A stretch of 64,000 nucleotides of DNA from Neosynechococcus sphagnicola sy1 (GTDB taxonomy: Bacteria; Cyanobacteriota; Cyanobacteriia; Neosynechococcales; Neosynechococcaceae): contig NZ_JJML01000007.1 of assembly GCF_000775285.1 (NCBI RefSeq), forward strand, positions 62,001 to 126,000, given 5' to 3'. Within the stretch, counting starts at the first letter, position 1. Each line of letters begins with the position of its first letter. Shown in pieces: positions 22,167-33,075 of the stretch. The translations under genes were made by a program, and so were the position numbers. Under the pieces are notes generated by a model. It saw only the letters and a program-made list of their open reading frames with translations, was not told the origin of the DNA and did not search any database.

Positions 22167-24227
22167 TTACCTATGGGTACTTTTCTGGCTATTGCCATTC
22201 TCCAGGGTTGCTAACACCCGCTCAACCAGCTTCTCAGGTACTTCCTGAAGATGGTGATACTGCCAATCAAAAAAGCCAACTCCCAGGGTCAGTGATCGTA
22301 ACTCTACAATTAGATCCTGCATCTCCGCCTGGGGGAGATAGGCAGAGACCTGATCCCAACCTGACCAGTCGGACTTGCCATCGTATCCCAGAATTTGGCC
22401 GCGCCGCCCACTGAGTAATCGCAAGACCTTGGCGGTATAGTCCGTAGGGATGGAGATTGCAACCTGGGAGATGGGTTCCAGGAGGATAGGCTCACATTGA
22501 CCCATTCCTTCTTGCATGGCAATCCGCGCCGCCTGCTTAAATGCCTGTTCCGAACTATCGACGTTGTGGTAGGAACCATTGGTGAGGGTGACCGCCACAT
22601 CCACCACCGGAAACCCGAGGGGACCATGCTCCAGATATTCCCGGACTCCCATCTCTACCCCTGGAATATACTGCCGGGGCACTACACCGCCCACAATGGT
22701 TTCGTGGAAGCTGAAACCACCCCCCCGCACTAAGGGCTTAATCTCTAAATAGACATCCCCAAACTGGCCATGTCCGCCGGTTTGGTGTTTGTACCGTCCA
22801 TGAACCGTAGCAGGCTTGCGAATGGTTTCTTTGTAGGGAACCTGGGGGACATGGGTTGTCATTGCCAGGTTATATTTACGCCGTAACCGATCTAAGGCCA
22901 CTTGCAGATGAATTTCTCCCTGACCCCAGAGAATAATTTCATGGGTATCACCCTGCTGCTGCCAGTAAAGGGAGGGATCTTCCTCCAGCAGTTTCCCTAG
23001 GGCAGTACTAATTTTGACGTCGTCACTGCGCTTCTCAGCGGCGATCGCCAGGGGAAACATCGGTCGCAGTTGTTCGGCTCTGGGTAACTCCCGTACCCGC
23101 TCGACACAGCCCGCATCGGTACACAGGGTGTCCCCCGTTTTCATCCCCTCCAGTCGCCCGAGGGCAACGATGTCCCCCGCCACTGCGGCGGCAATCGGCT
23201 GTAACTGTTGCCCCAGCAGACGGTAGAGTCCAGCGGCTCGTACCCCATTGAGTACGGCTCCATCCGCTAGGGTGCCCTGCCAAACCCGAACCAGGGAGAT
23301 CTTGCCCCCTTGAGGCGTGGTGTAGTTTTTGAGCACCTGTGCCAAGGGGAGTTGATCATTGAGGATAATGCCCCGTCGCTCTGCGGTGGTACTGGGTTCC
23401 GGGGCTTCTCGTAATAAGGCAGAAAGGAGGGGACGTACCCCAAAATCTTGCTCTGCCAAGCCAATGAAGACAGGGACAATCAGATCGGCTCCTAGTTCCA
23501 TCTTCAGATCTTGCAGGATCTCGTCCGTTGAGGGAGCCAATTCTTCCAACAGCTCTTCCAGCAAATGATCGTCAAACTCGGCGAGTCCTTCTAGCAGTTC
23601 AGCCCGCGCCACCTGTTCTTGAGCCTTGAGGGTCTCGGGAAATGGCACCGGATCGGCAGGGGCACCGGCATGATAGTGATAAGCCTGCTCAGTGACCAGA
23701 TCAATAAACCCAACGACCCGATCGCCGTCACTTATCGGATATTGATGGGGCACTAGAGGCCGGGAGGAAACACTTTTGAGGGCATGGAGAATCTCCATGT
23801 AGAGGCCGTTCACCCGATCCATTTTGTTGATAAAAACCAGGTGCGGGATTTCCCAGTCGTCCAGAAACTTGAACAGGGGAGCCAGGGTTAACACCCGATT
23901 TGCATCTGGCTCACAGACGACGATGGCCGCATCCACACCAATCAGGGCATTGTAGGTTTCCTGGGCAAATTCAATTGAGCCGGGACAGTCGAGAAAGGTG
24001 AAGCGTATCCCCTCATGCTCCAGACTGGCCGTGTTAACTTCAACGCTCATCTGGCGATCGCGGCTTTCCGTGGCAACATCTCCAACGGTATTGCGATCTT
24101 GAACCCGACCTTTGCGGGAGATCACCCCCGTGATCAACAATAAACTCTCCAAGAGTGTTGTCTTTCCACTTAAATAAGGCCCGACAATCGCCACATTGCG
24201 CGCCCCCGACAAAACTTTTTCGTTCAT
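22167..24227 (-). CDS. Elongation factor G-like GTPase (paralogue)
   Basis: 686 aa with EF-G architecture: GTPase domain (G1 GPYLSGKTT about 16-24, G3 DCPG, G4 NKMD), domain II, domain III, domain IV (HGRYKHQTGGHGQFGDV) and domain V. G1 and G3 differ from canonical EF-G (AHIDAGKTT, DTPGH), so this is the divergent EF-G-like group whose role is not translocation proven. ATG 24227 follows AGGAG at a good distance; the upstream Met (24245) is less likely. Single transcription unit. Confidence 0.85.
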   Translation of the reverse strand: MNEKVLSGARNVAIVGPYLSGKTTLLESLLLITGVISRKGRVQDRNTVGDVATESRDRQMSVEVNTASLEHEGIRFTFLDCPGSIEFAQETYNALIGVDAAIVVCEPDANRVLTLAPLFKFLDDWEIPHLVFINKMDRVNGLYMEILHALKSVSSRPLVPHQYPISDGDRVVGFIDLVTEQAYHYHAGAPADPVPFPETLKAQEQVARAELLEGLAEFDDHLLEELLEELAPSTDEILQDLKMELGADLIVPVFIGLAEQDFGVRPLLSALLREAPEPSTTAERRGIILNDQLPLAQVLKNYTTPQGGKISLVRVWQGTLADGAVLNGVRAAGLYRLLGQQLQPIAAAVAGDIVALGRLEGMKTGDTLCTDAGCVERVRELPRAEQLRPMFPLAIAAEKRSDDVKISTALGKLLEEDPSLYWQQQGDTHEIILWGQGEIHLQVALDRLRRKYNLAMTTHVPQVPYKETIRKPATVHGRYKHQTGGHGQFGDVYLEIKPLVRGGGFSFHETIVGGVVPRQYIPGVEMGVREYLEHGPLGFPVVDVAVTLTNGSYHNVDSSEQAFKQAARIAMQEGMGQCEPILLEPISQVAISIPTDYTAKVLRLLSGRRGQILGYDGKSDWSGWDQVSAYLPQAEMQDLIVELRSLTLGVGFFDWQYHHLQEVPEKLVERVLATLENGNSQKSTHR

Positions 24228-24691
24228 TGGTTGCTCCTGTGGCAATCAATAGAGGTACAACTCAGAAATCTCCCTGAGCAAACTCAAAGGCTTGGCAAAT
24301 AACGTTGAAGCTCAAATTTCTGAGCCACTCAGATGAACGAAATCTGTATAACAGAGAACTTACCTTGCCGCTAATCCCAGGAAATGAAAATGACCATTTC
24401 TCTTAAGGAAAGCTTTACCAAACATTAAGCAAGGACGGATACGCCTGCTGATCCCAATCCCTGGCGTTGATGTTCTCCCAGGTTTTTACGCCCTAGGGTC
24501 AACCAGGATGCCTAGAGATGGGATCCCTGGTGACACGTGAGGTACATTCGGTCGTGCTGCGATCGCAAGAGCTGACCAGGAAGTTGATCGTTACCATTCA
24601 CCGCTGGGGAAGAAAGTATCTTAAGATTGTCGTAAGAATTCTCGTGTCACGACTTGACATTCGCTAATCATACCAACCAGGAGGAACCCCT
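24228..24691. other. Promoter region of fba and the EF-G-like gene
   Basis: 464 bp between divergent genes. It contains one HIP1-type octamer and a TTGACA word near 24653. No RNA gene recognised. Confidence 0.4.
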
Positions 24692-25771
24692 ATGGCGCTT
24701 GTGCCAATGCGACTGCTACTTGATCACGCAGCCGAACATGGTTACGGCATCCCTGCCTTCAACGTCAACAACATGGAGCAGATTCAAGCCATTATGAAGG
24801 CTGCTCAAGAGACGGACAGCCCCGTGATCCTGCAAGCTTCTCGTGGTGCCCGCTCCTATGCTGGTGAAAATTTCCTCCGTCACCTGATCCTGGCTGCAAT
24901 TGAAACCTACCCGCAAATCCCCATCGTGATGCACCAAGATCACGGGAATGAGCCAGCCACCTGCTACACAGCGATGAAGAATGGTTTTACCAGTGTGATG
25001 ATGGACGGATCCCTACAAGCAGATGCCAAAACCCCTGCTAGCTACGAGTACAACGTTGCGGTTACTACCGAAGTGGTGAAGGTTGCCCATGCGATCGGTG
25101 CTTCGGTGGAAGGTGAACTCGGTTGTTTGGGTTCGCTGGAAACAGGGAAAGGCGAAGCTGAAGATGGTCACGGCTTTGAGGGCGAACTCGATCACTCGAT
25201 GCTGCTCACCGATCCCGATGAAGCAGTTGACTTTGTCGAGCGAACCCAAGTAGATGCTTTGGCCGTTGCCATTGGGACTAGCCACGGTGCTTACAAGTTC
25301 ACCCGCAAGCCCACGGGTGAAATTCTGGCAATTAGCCGCATCGAAGAGATTCACCGCCGTCTGCCCAATACCCACTTGGTTATGCACGGTTCCTCTTCCG
25401 TCCCAGAAGATTTGCTTGCCCTGATCAATCAGTATGGCGGCGCGATTCCTGAAACCTATGGGGTACCCGTTGAGGAAATTCAAAAGGGGATCAAGAGCGG
25501 AGTACGGAAGGTAAATATCGACACCGATAACCGTTTAGCCATTACAGCTGCGGTGCGTGAGGCTCTGGCTGCCAATCCGAAGGAGTTTGATCCTCGCCAC
25601 TTCCTGAAGCCGTCGATTAAGTACATGCAAAAAGTTTGTGCCGATCGCTATCAGCAATTTGGCACCGCAGGCAATGCCAGCAAGATCAAGCAAGCCTCCA
25701 TGGAAGAGTTCGCTGCTAAGTATGCGAAAGGTGAACTGAATGCGGTCACTCGTAAAGTTGTGAGTGTATAG
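24692..25771 (+). CDS. fba: Fructose-bisphosphate aldolase, class II, Calvin cycle type
   Basis: 359 aa. Reversible aldol cleavage and condensation of fructose 1,6-bisphosphate and sedoheptulose 1,7-bisphosphate; the main aldolase of cyanobacterial carbon fixation. Zinc-site signature MHQDHGN (about 80-86), [30 protein letters not shown] and [10 protein letters not shown] are present. AGGAGG directly precedes ATG 24692. An intrinsic terminator lies 90 bp downstream. Confidence 0.96.
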   Translation: MALVPMRLLLDHAAEHGYGIPAFNVNNMEQIQAIMKAAQETDSPVILQASRGARSYAGENFLRHLILAAIETYPQIPIVMHQDHGNEPATCYTAMKNGFTSVMMDGSLQADAKTPASYEYNVAVTTEVVKVAHAIGASVEGELGCLGSLETGKGEAEDGHGFEGELDHSMLLTDPDEAVDFVERTQVDALAVAIGTSHGAYKFTRKPTGEILAISRIEEIHRRLPNTHLVMHGSSSVPEDLLALINQYGGAIPETYGVPVEEIQKGIKSGVRKVNIDTDNRLAITAAVREALAANPKEFDPRHFLKPSIKYMQKVCADRYQQFGTAGNASKIKQASMEEFAAKYAKGELNAVTRKVVSV

Positions 25772-25861
25772 CAACCTGAATCTTGGGGCGCGCTTCACCG
25801 GGATGACCGGGTAGGTCGTTGCCCTATCCTACCTATCCGTGAGGACAGGTGGTTTTTGATG

Positions 25862-25893
25862 ACCTGAGTGGTGCAAAGCTACTCAGGTTTTTT
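25862..25893 (+). terminator. Intrinsic terminator after fba
   Basis: ACCTGAGT (25862-25869) pairs with ACTCAGGT (25881-25888), followed by a run of five more T. Confidence 0.82.
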
Positions 25894-25894
25894 A

Positions 25895-26394
25895 TTGCAG
25901 CGGCAATTAGCTCCCGGTGGCGGTTCGATTGCGAACCATGATGGTACGGTTTTCTCCTATACAGCGACCTCATCCCTTTCCAGGAAACTGGGGCATGATG
26001 GAGGCATGAATGACATCCCCCCAGGTTGACGCCAAGGTGATGACCGAAAGCTCTTCTTAATCCATTGAACCTTTAATGCTTTACGAAAGTCTACAAAGGT
26101 ACTACCCTAAAGATAGGTGAACTCATAATGATTTTGAATTATAAGGACTCTATTAATCGCAAGCTCACTCTCATCAATGTTTGAGTGATCCTATTAAAGC
26201 AAGATTTCCAGCCAGGTTCAGGGTTAACTAGAAACGCAAGATTTAAGGCGATGTTCAGAGATCGGCCTCCGGCCATCAGTGTTCGTTGAGGGTAGGGGAG
26301 TCTACCCACATTCAACTTGATAGTACAAATCCTCTGGGGGAGGACTGTATTCGCGTTTCTCAGTCTATTGAGTCTACGGAGACGACTGTATTCC
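25895..26394. other. Intergenic region upstream of the sigma factor
   Basis: 500 bp with no convincing gene. It presumably contains the sigma gene promoter and a long leader. Confidence 0.4.
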
Positions 26395-27387
26395 ATGTCC
26401 AAATTCCAAGTGTCAAAATCTGCCCCTTCAGCACCGCGAGCTACATTCAATGCCGATATGGTTCGTACCTATCTGCATGAAATTGGGCGTGTCCCCCTCC
26501 TGACCCATGAGCAAGAAATTCTCTTTGGTAAGCAGGTACAGCGCATGATTGTGCTGCAAGATACCCGTACTGCTTTGGCATTAAAGCTAGATCGGGAACC
26601 AACGCCATCGGAGTGGGCGACCCAGGCTGCTATGAGTGAAGCTGAACTCAAGCGGGTGATGCAGCAGGGTCAGCGAGCGAAGCAAAAAATGATTGAAGCC
26701 AACCTGCGGTTGGTGGTTTCCATTGCCAAGAAATACCAGAAACGGAATCTGGAACTGCTGGATTTGATCCAAGAAGGTACTCTAGGACTTGAACGCGGGG
26801 TCGAAAAGTTTGATCCAACCCGTGGCTATAAGTTCTCTACCTATGCCTATTGGTGGATTCGTCAGGCCATTACCCGGGCGATCGCCCAGCAAGCTCGCAC
26901 CATTCGGTTACCGATTCACATCACCGAGAAACTAAACAAGATCAAGAAGGTACAGCGAGAACTGGCCCAACAACTGGGACGGAGTGCCACACCGGCAGAA
27001 ATTGGTCAAGCATTGGATTTACAACCCGCCCAAATTCGTGAATATTTGACCATGGCGCGTCAGCCTGTGTCCCTTGATCTGAAGGTCGGGGATAACCAAG
27101 ATACCGAGCTGCAAGAACTCCTCCAAGACGACAGCGCCTCCCCCGATCTCTATACCATCCAGGAATCTCTCCGCCAGGATCTAGCGACTCTATTGGCGGA
27201 ACTCTCCCCCCAGCAACGGGACGTGTTAACCCTGCGCTTTGGTCTAGAGGATGGACATGAATTATCCCTAGCAAAGGTGGGAGAGCGGTTGCAACTAAGC
27301 CGCGAACGGGTTCGACAACTGGAGCATCAAGCCCTCGATTACCTGCGTCGTCATCAGGCCAATATCCGAGAATATTTGGCGAGTTAG
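26395..27387 (+). CDS. Group 2 RNA polymerase sigma factor, sigma-70 family
   Basis: 330 aa. Region 1.2 ([20 protein letters not shown]), region 2 ([38 protein letters not shown]), region 3 and region 4 ([24 protein letters not shown]) are complete, but the acidic region 1.1 extension of the principal factor is missing. That is the group 2 (SigB/C/D/E-type) pattern; I cannot assign the letter. ATG 26395 gives a normal N-terminus. Convergent with the hybrid kinase with a 4-base overlap. Confidence 0.9.
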   Translation: MSKFQVSKSAPSAPRATFNADMVRTYLHEIGRVPLLTHEQEILFGKQVQRMIVLQDTRTALALKLDREPTPSEWATQAAMSEAELKRVMQQGQRAKQKMIEANLRLVVSIAKKYQKRNLELLDLIQEGTLGLERGVEKFDPTRGYKFSTYAYWWIRQAITRAIAQQARTIRLPIHITEKLNKIKKVQRELAQQLGRSATPAEIGQALDLQPAQIREYLTMARQPVSLDLKVGDNQDTELQELLQDDSASPDLYTIQESLRQDLATLLAELSPQQRDVLTLRFGLEDGHELSLAKVGERLQLSRERVRQLEHQALDYLRRHQANIREYLAS

Positions 27388-29150
27388 GGTTGGGGCGAGG
27401 CACAGGGGTTGAGCGGACTGGAGGTATCCAGTAAGGATGAGGGCTGTCCCCATCGTTGTAGGGCAGCCTGAACCGCCTGTAACACAATTGGCTTGGTGAG
27501 GTAATCGTCCATGCCAACTGAGAGACACATGGCTCGGTCTTCCTCCATAGCACTAGCTGTGATGGCAATAATCCGAGGTTGGTGTCGATATCGGGACTGC
27601 TGCCGAATCTGTCGGGTTGTTTCCACCCCATCCATGACGGGCATCTGCATGTCCATAAAGATCAGGTCGTAGTTCTGGGTGTGCAGTTTCTCCAGAACTT
27701 CCAGGCCATTAATGGCGACATCGGCAGTATAGCCAAGTTTCTCCAAAACCTTGAGGAAGATTTTTTGGTTGACTGGATTGTCTTCTGCGAGCAACAGTTG
27801 CAGGGGCATGCGGCTGGCTAGCTGGGGGTCTAGGGGGGTAAACAGGGGCGATGGTTGGTCGCTCAGGGAGATTGTGGTGCCAATTTTGGCTCGTAGCGTA
27901 AAGTAGAAGGTGGAACCTTGACCCTCGGTACTCTCCGCCCAAATCTTTCCGCCCATGAGTTGGGTCAGGCGATCGCAAATTGCCAGCCCTAGCCCCGTGC
28001 CACCGTAGCGACGGGTAATCGAAGCATCAACCTGGGAAAACGCCTGGAATAACTGATGCAGGCGATCGGGGGGAATGCCAATCCCCGAGTCTTGAACAGC
28101 AAATTGCAGCTCAATTTCACTTTCTGAGCGGTGCGACTGGACACAGACCGTCAGGGTCACCGAACCCTGGGCGGTGAACTTAATGGCGTTTCCCATCAAG
28201 TTGATCAAAATCTGTTGCAACCGCACCCGATCACCCACAATCACGGGGGGAATCTCAGGATGAATATAAGCATGGAGTTGCAAATGCTTTTGATTGGCCA
28301 CCGGCATTAACAGATCCATGACTTGACGTACACAGTGGTGGAGCATCAAGGGACGGGTTTCGAGTTCTAGCTTGCCAGCCTCTACTTTCGAGTAATCTAA
28401 AATATCGTTGAGAATAATCAATAAATTATCAGCGCTGAGCCGAATTGTTTCTGCATACTCCTGTTGTTCTGCATCCAGAGGGGTTTCCAGCAACAGTCCA
28501 ACGGTGCCGATAATGCCATTCATGGGGGTGCGGATCTCATGGCTCATGGTTGCCAGAAATCTGGACTTGCTGATAGATGCTTTCTCAGCTGCCTCTTTGG
28601 ACTGCTGCAAGAGGATTTGATTTGCCTGTAACTGATCATTAAGAGCGTTGAGCTGACTGAGATGCAGCCGTAGTTCCATCTGACTGATCACTTGGCGACT
28701 CAGTGCCCTTAAGGCATTGAGCTGGTCAGCATTCAGCTCTCGAGGCACATGATCAATCACACAGAGGGTTCCCAGGGGAAAGCCATCCGGTGTCACTAAA
28801 GGCGCACCCGCATAGAAATTGACATGGGGTTCTTGGGTCACGAGGGGATTTCCTTGAAAGCGTTCATCCTCATGGGCGTCTTTGACAATAAATAGATCAG
28901 ACCCCAAAATGGCGTGAGCGCAGAACGCCAAGTCCCGAGGTGTCTCCCGTGCGGCCAGACCAAAGGCTGATTTAAACCATTGCCGCTCCGGATCCAGCAG
29001 ACTCACCAAGGCTATCGGTGTTTGACAAATATGGGCTGCCAGAGCGGTGAGGTCGTCAAAGGCACCTTCAGATTCGGTATCTAGTACCTGATAGCGATAG
29101 AGGGCTGCCAGTCGTTGTCGCTCATTGTCGGGTAGGGGAGGCTTGATCAT
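27384..29150 (-). CDS. GAF-domain hybrid histidine kinase with C-terminal receiver
   Basis: 588 aa, no transmembrane helix, so cytoplasmic. GAF domain about 22-165 ([16 protein letters not shown] to PLGTLCVID), a short coiled coil, then HisKA with phospho-acceptor His in [15 protein letters not shown] (about 202). HATPase_c follows, with N box [16 protein letters not shown] and [10 protein letters not shown] receiver (about 455-572) has its Asp in [11 protein letters not shown]. The GAF lacks the obvious bilin-binding Cys-His context of cyanobacteriochromes. The partner is unknown; the adjacent sigma factor is a tempting but unproven link. Confidence 0.92.
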   Translation of the reverse strand: MIKPPLPDNERQRLAALYRYQVLDTESEGAFDDLTALAAHICQTPIALVSLLDPERQWFKSAFGLAARETPRDLAFCAHAILGSDLFIVKDAHEDERFQGNPLVTQEPHVNFYAGAPLVTPDGFPLGTLCVIDHVPRELNADQLNALRALSRQVISQMELRLHLSQLNALNDQLQANQILLQQSKEAAEKASISKSRFLATMSHEIRTPMNGIIGTVGLLLETPLDAEQQEYAETIRLSADNLLIILNDILDYSKVEAGKLELETRPLMLHHCVRQVMDLLMPVANQKHLQLHAYIHPEIPPVIVGDRVRLQQILINLMGNAIKFTAQGSVTLTVCVQSHRSESEIELQFAVQDSGIGIPPDRLHQLFQAFSQVDASITRRYGGTGLGLAICDRLTQLMGGKIWAESTEGQGSTFYFTLRAKIGTTISLSDQPSPLFTPLDPQLASRMPLQLLLAEDNPVNQKIFLKVLEKLGYTADVAINGLEVLEKLHTQNYDLIFMDMQMPVMDGVETTRQIRQQSRYRHQPRIIAITASAMEEDRAMCLSVGMDDYLTKPIVLQAVQAALQRWGQPSSLLDTSSPLNPCASPQP

Positions 29151-29162
29151 TGGCGTTGAGTC

Positions 29163-29501
29163 TCAAAGGGTTCCATCTCGATTGAGGAATTGCATTCCCC
29201 AGTCATGCATCGCATCCAAAATTGGCTTCAGACTCTCACCGAGCGGCGTCAGGGAATACTCAACTTTGGGGGGAACCTGTTGATAGACCTGTCGATGTAC
29301 CAATCTGGCTTCTTCCATTTCCCGCAGTTGTTGGGTCAGCATTTTTTGGGTAACACCAGGTAAGGCTCGGTATAACTCCCCGAATCGTTTCACCCCTACC
29401 AATAATTCTCTCAGAATCAGCACCTTCCAGCGGCCACCGATAACCTCAAGCGTAATTTCTACAGGGCAGGAGGCTCGCACCTGCTCAGTGACGGTGCTCA
29501 T
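29163..29501 (-). CDS. HxlR family winged-helix regulator
   Basis: 112 aa. HxlR/MarR-like pattern with N-terminal Cys12 in ASCPVEITLEVIGGRWKVLI, then RELLVGVKRFGELYRALPG, VTQKMLTQQLREMEE and the wing KVEYSLTPLGESL. The single N-terminal Cys is used for redox or electrophile sensing in several HxlR proteins (HypR, QorR). It is divergent from the CDGSH and pirin genes, with two palindromes between, so it probably represses them and itself. Confidence 0.87.
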   Translation of the reverse strand: MSTVTEQVRASCPVEITLEVIGGRWKVLILRELLVGVKRFGELYRALPGVTQKMLTQQLREMEEARLVHRQVYQQVPPKVEYSLTPLGESLKPILDAMHDWGMQFLNRDGTL

Positions 29502-29523
29502 AGTATCTTTTTGGGTAGTATCT

Positions 29524-29571
29524 TACTTCAAAGTACATACTTTCCTTGAAGCTTATACCTACTTTAAAGTA
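29524..29571. promoter_or_regulatory. Twin palindromic operator for the HxlR regulator
   Basis: TACTTTAAAGTA at 29560-29571 is a perfect 12-bp palindrome. TACTTCAAAGTA at 29524-29535 matches it at all but one position. The centres are 36 bp apart in the divergent promoter region of hxlR-type gene and CDGSH gene. TACTTTGAAGTA-like sites are known for HxlR proteins; assignment to this one is inference. Confidence 0.68.
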
Positions 29572-29602
29572 AAAACTGAACCCATGAAACCTAGCCAATC
29601 CG

Positions 29603-29842
29603 ATGAGCAAACCAACCATTGCTGCTAAACGACCGATTGTTGTAGAACTTGATGCTGGAACTTACTGGTGGTGTGCCTGTGGCCAATCCCAGAACCAACC
29701 ATACTGTGATGGAACCCATCAAGGCACAGATCTCAAGCCCCTCCCAGTAACCCTGACCGAGCAGAAAACGGTTGCGTTCTGCCTCTGTAAGCAAACGGGT
29801 AATCCACCCTACTGTGATGGAGCCCATAGCAAACTCTCTTAA
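29603..29842 (+). CDS. Double-CDGSH iron-sulfur protein
   Basis: 79 aa with two CDGSH-type [2Fe-2S] motifs: WWCACGQSQNQPYCDGTH and FCLCKQTGNPPYCDGAH. Each has the three-Cys/one-His ligand set that makes a labile redox-active cluster. This is the miner2/prokaryotic two-motif type. The gene is 20 bp upstream of pirin and behind the HxlR operator. A redox or oxidative stress role is inferred. Confidence 0.88.
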   Translation: MSKPTIAAKRPIVVELDAGTYWWCACGQSQNQPYCDGTHQGTDLKPLPVTLTEQKTVAFCLCKQTGNPPYCDGAHSKLS

Positions 29843-29862
29843 TCTGAATTGGAGATTGGAAA

Positions 29863-30561
29863 ATGATCACCCTGCGTCCGGCTCAAGAACGGGGTCATGC
29901 CCATCATGGCTGGCTCGATTCTTTCCACACCTTTTCCTTTGCCAGTTACTATGACCCACAGCATATGGGTTTTAGTGATTTACGGGTCATTAATGAAGAT
30001 CGAATTGCTGCTGGGGCTGGTTTTCCCAACCATTCCCATCAAGATATGGAAATTGTTACCTATGTCTTGGATGGGGCGCTGGAACATCAAGATAGTATGG
30101 GAAATCGAACGATCATTCGTCCTGGTGAAGTGCAGCGCATGAGTGCCGGCACCGGAGTCACCCATAGTGAGTACAATCCCTCCCCAACAGACGCTGTCCA
30201 CCTGCTGCAAATCTGGATCTTGCCGGAACAGTTGCACTTACAACCCAGCTACGAGCAGAAATTTTATCCTCCGGCTGAAAAACAAGGCCAGTTGCGGCTG
30301 ATTGCCTCCCAGGATGGCCGGGAGGAGACTGTGACCGTTCATCAAGACATGAGTCTCTATGCCGCGACCCTGGCACCGGATCAGGCAGTGACCTATGAGA
30401 TTCCCAGCGATCGCCGGGTTTGGCTACAGGTGGTTCGGGGAGCGGTGACTGTGAATCAAAGCCCCCTGCAGGCGGGGGATGGAGCGGGGATCTCAAAGGA
30501 GCGATCGCTGCAAATTGTCGGCCAGCAACCTGCGGAGTTCCTACTGTTCGATTTGCAGTAG
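29863..30561 (+). CDS. Pirin family (quercetin dioxygenase-like) protein
   Basis: 232 aa bicupin. The N-terminal cupin shows the metal-binding set [18 protein letters not shown] (His-x-His, Glu region), then [15 protein letters not shown] with the last His. The C-terminal cupin (about 145-232) has lost obvious ligands, as in YhhW-type pirins, some of which cleave quercetin. It likely shares a transcript with the CDGSH gene. Its last 21 bases overlap the convergent cysteine desulfurase. Confidence 0.9.
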   Translation: MITLRPAQERGHAHHGWLDSFHTFSFASYYDPQHMGFSDLRVINEDRIAAGAGFPNHSHQDMEIVTYVLDGALEHQDSMGNRTIIRPGEVQRMSAGTGVTHSEYNPSPTDAVHLLQIWILPEQLHLQPSYEQKFYPPAEKQGQLRLIASQDGREETVTVHQDMSLYAATLAPDQAVTYEIPSDRRVWLQVVRGAVTVNQSPLQAGDGAGISKERSLQIVGQQPAEFLLFDLQ

Positions 30562-31746
30562 CGGCGGTTCGGATGGTTGGTAGCGGGGACTTGTCCCTCG
30601 CAGGGAGGTAATGGTGGCGATCACTGTAGTGGCGACGCGGTCAATTTCCGGGGGGGTGTTAAATCGCCCGATGCCAAACCGGAGGGAGGCTGCTGCCAGT
30701 TCCGGCGATCGCCCAATGGCCTGTAACACATGGGACGGCTGCGTTTTAGCAGCGGTGCAAGCGGAACCGGACGAGAGGGCTACCACGGGTTGTAAGCCCA
30801 GTAGCAGTGCTTGACTATCCACGCCCGCCACACTGAGATTCAGGTTACCTGGAAGTCGCTGGAGGGGGTGACCATTGAGGTGAATATCGGGGAGTTCTTG
30901 CAAAGTTTGCCAAAGACTCTCTCGTAATGTAGTCAGTCGCTGGGTCTCGGTGGCGATTTCATCCAGACCCAGAGCCACAGCGGTGGCAAACCCCACAATC
31001 TGGGGGGTGTAGAGGGTTCCTGATCTGATTCCCCGCTCCTGCCCCCCCCCGTGCAGTTGGGGAGCCAGACGGACTCTGGGGTGTTGCCGCCGGACATATA
31101 GTGCCCCAATGCCCTTGGGGCCATAGGCTTTATGGGCCGTCAAAGACATGAGGTCAATCTGCATGGCCTGGACATCCAGGGGGATTTTGGCGATCGCTTG
31201 GGCCGCATCGGTGTGGAACAGGACTTGGTGGCTGCGGCAACAAGCTCCGATGTCTGCTAGGGGTTGCAGGACACCGATTTCGTTATTGGCCGCCATTACC
31301 GAAACCAAAATCGTGTCGGGTCGCATGGCCTGTTCCAGATCTGCCAGATTCAGTAAGCCATCAGCTTGGACAGGTAAATAGGTAACTTCAAATCCGAGGG
31401 TTTGTAAGTAACGACAGGGATCGAGCACCGCATTGTGCTCTGTCTGCACGGTGATGATGTGGCGTCCCTGACTAAAATAGGCTTCAGCGACCCCTTTAAT
31501 CGCCAGATTATTGGCCTCCGTAGCACCGCTGGTAAAAACTATTTCTTCTGGGGTGGCCTGAATTGCCTCGGCCAGGGTTGCCCGTGCCTGTTGGATGGCG
31601 GCTTCGGCTTCCCAACCATAGGTGTGCCCAACACTGGCGGCATTGCCAAAGTACTGGGTGAAAAACGGCAGCATTGCCTCTAGCACCCGTGGGTCTACTG
31701 GCGTGGTAGCGTGACAGTCAAGATAAATGGGGCGATGGATGATCAC
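30541..31746 (-). CDS. Cysteine desulfurase, IscS/NifS type
   Basis: 401 aa PLP enzyme delivering sulfur from cysteine for Fe-S cluster and thio-cofactor assembly. [28 protein letters not shown], the PLP lysine in [12 protein letters not shown] (about 210) and the active-site Cys loop [18 protein letters not shown] (about 332) are all present. The short Cys loop is the group I pattern. A GTG start at 31746 (reading [10 protein letters not shown]) is the plausible beginning. Convergent overlap with pirin. Confidence 0.92.
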   Translation of the reverse strand: MIIHRPIYLDCHATTPVDPRVLEAMLPFFTQYFGNAASVGHTYGWEAEAAIQQARATLAEAIQATPEEIVFTSGATEANNLAIKGVAEAYFSQGRHIITVQTEHNAVLDPCRYLQTLGFEVTYLPVQADGLLNLADLEQAMRPDTILVSVMAANNEIGVLQPLADIGACCRSHQVLFHTDAAQAIAKIPLDVQAMQIDLMSLTAHKAYGPKGIGALYVRRQHPRVRLAPQLHGGGQERGIRSGTLYTPQIVGFATAVALGLDEIATETQRLTTLRESLWQTLQELPDIHLNGHPLQRLPGNLNLSVAGVDSQALLLGLQPVVALSSGSACTAAKTQPSHVLQAIGRSPELAAASLRFGIGRFNTPPEIDRVATTVIATITSLRGTSPRYQPSEPPLLQIEQ

Positions 31747-31857
31747 ACAGGTTCAGAAGCGCGTCAGCAGGACAGAATTAGTATCAGTCTATGCGATCGC
31801 CCCGGACAGAGTTAATCGACAGGAGAGATGCAGCATGTTTCACCTACATAGCTATTC

Positions 31858-32370
31858 TTGGAGACTTCGGCCTTGAATCCCTCTCTCTCTCAGGCTGCGA
31901 TCGCCTTGGGCAGTAATTTGGGAGATTCGTTGCAGATTCTCGAAGCTGCCTTGACCACCTTGGCGACCACCCCTGGGGTTGCTCTTTTGGGGCGATCGCC
32001 CTGGTATCGCACCCGCCCCCTTGGCCCCCCCCAACCCGACTACCTCAATGGCTGCGCCACTTTAACGGTACAAATGACGCCACCACAGCTCCTGACAACC
32101 TTGCTGGAGATTGAAACCCAGTTTGGTCGAGAGCGTCAGCAGCATTGGGGCGCACGGACTTTAGATCTGGATCTGCTGTTATTTGATGATCTGATTCTCC
32201 GAACCCCAGAGCTGCAAATTCCCCATCCCCGGATGAATGACCGCGCCTTTGTCTTAGTTCCCTTGGCAACCATTGCCCCGGATTGGGTCGAGCCGATCTC
32301 CGGTCAGGCGATCGCCCATTTGCTCTCAGCACTCGACTGCTCCGGTGTGAATCTGATTGAACAACAGTAG
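31858..32370 (+). CDS. folK: 2-amino-4-hydroxy-6-hydroxymethyldihydropteridine pyrophosphokinase
   Basis: 170 aa HPPK of folate synthesis. AIALGSNLGDS, the RPLGPPQPDYLNGC pterin pocket region, FGRERQQHWGARTLDLDLLL (metal-binding DLD) and LQIPHPRMNDRAFVLVPL are characteristic. No ATG is available at the right place; TTG 31858 is assumed, since an in-frame stop at 31849-31851 blocks any start further upstream. A Nudix gene follows after about 50 bp on the same strand. Confidence 0.93.
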   Translation: METSALNPSLSQAAIALGSNLGDSLQILEAALTTLATTPGVALLGRSPWYRTRPLGPPQPDYLNGCATLTVQMTPPQLLTTLLEIETQFGRERQQHWGARTLDLDLLLFDDLILRTPELQIPHPRMNDRAFVLVPLATIAPDWVEPISGQAIAHLLSALDCSGVNLIEQQ

Positions 32371-32421
32371 CGGCTCAATGCCAGATAGAGTAAGGAGAGA
32401 TGAGCCAATGAGTCCTAAGCT

Positions 32422-32976
32422 ATGTTTCTCGGTCAAGAACCTCCCCAACTCCTGAAGCAGCGTCTGGTCTACCAGGGTCGTAAGTTTAATTTTGAAGTCA
32501 GCCACCTCCGGTTGCCCAACCAATCGGAGGGGGAATGGGAGTGTATCCGCCATCCAGGGGGAGCTTTGGCGGTGCCCGTGACGGCTGAGGGGCAATTGGT
32601 GATGGTGCAACAATATCGGTTTGCGATGCAGCGGCGGGTGTTGGAATTTCCCGCAGGCACAGTGGAACCCCACGAAGATCCTGCAACCACCATCCGGCGA
32701 GAAATTGAAGAAGAAACGGGCTACCGGGCCCACCGTTGGCGATCGTTGGGGCAATTTATTCTGGCACCGGGCTACTCCGATGAAATTATCTATGCCTTTT
32801 TGGCGGAGGACTTAGAAGCCTTAGAGCATCCTCCGGCGCAGGATGCCGATGAGGACATTGCCACCCTCCTGCTCACCCCCGCTGAATTAGAAGCCAGAAT
32901 CCATGCGGGAGACCCCATTGATGCCAAATCCATTAGTAGCTTCTTCCTGGCACGTCCGTTTCTGCCCGCAGCTTGA
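32422..32976 (+). CDS. Nudix hydrolase, ADP-ribose pyrophosphatase-like
   Basis: 184 aa. The Nudix box is GTVEPHEDPATTIRREIEEE followed by TG (about 79-101), matching GX5EX7REUXEEXGU. N-terminal GEWECIRHPGGALAVPV and the downstream FILAPGYSDEIIYAFLAEDL are typical of NudF/ADP-ribose pyrophosphatases. It recycles ADP-ribose or related nucleotides; the substrate is inferred. Same strand as folK and the photolyase. Confidence 0.88.
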   Translation: MFLGQEPPQLLKQRLVYQGRKFNFEVSHLRLPNQSEGEWECIRHPGGALAVPVTAEGQLVMVQQYRFAMQRRVLEFPAGTVEPHEDPATTIRREIEEETGYRAHRWRSLGQFILAPGYSDEIIYAFLAEDLEALEHPPAQDADEDIATLLLTPAELEARIHAGDPIDAKSISSFFLARPFLPAA

Positions 32977-33075
32977 ACCCTCTGGGTTTGTCAAGATTTT
33001 CTGAGCGGGTGAAAACCCTCAAAACCTAACCCCCTTCCAACTCTTGATCCATCCACTCAAGATTGACAGAGTACT

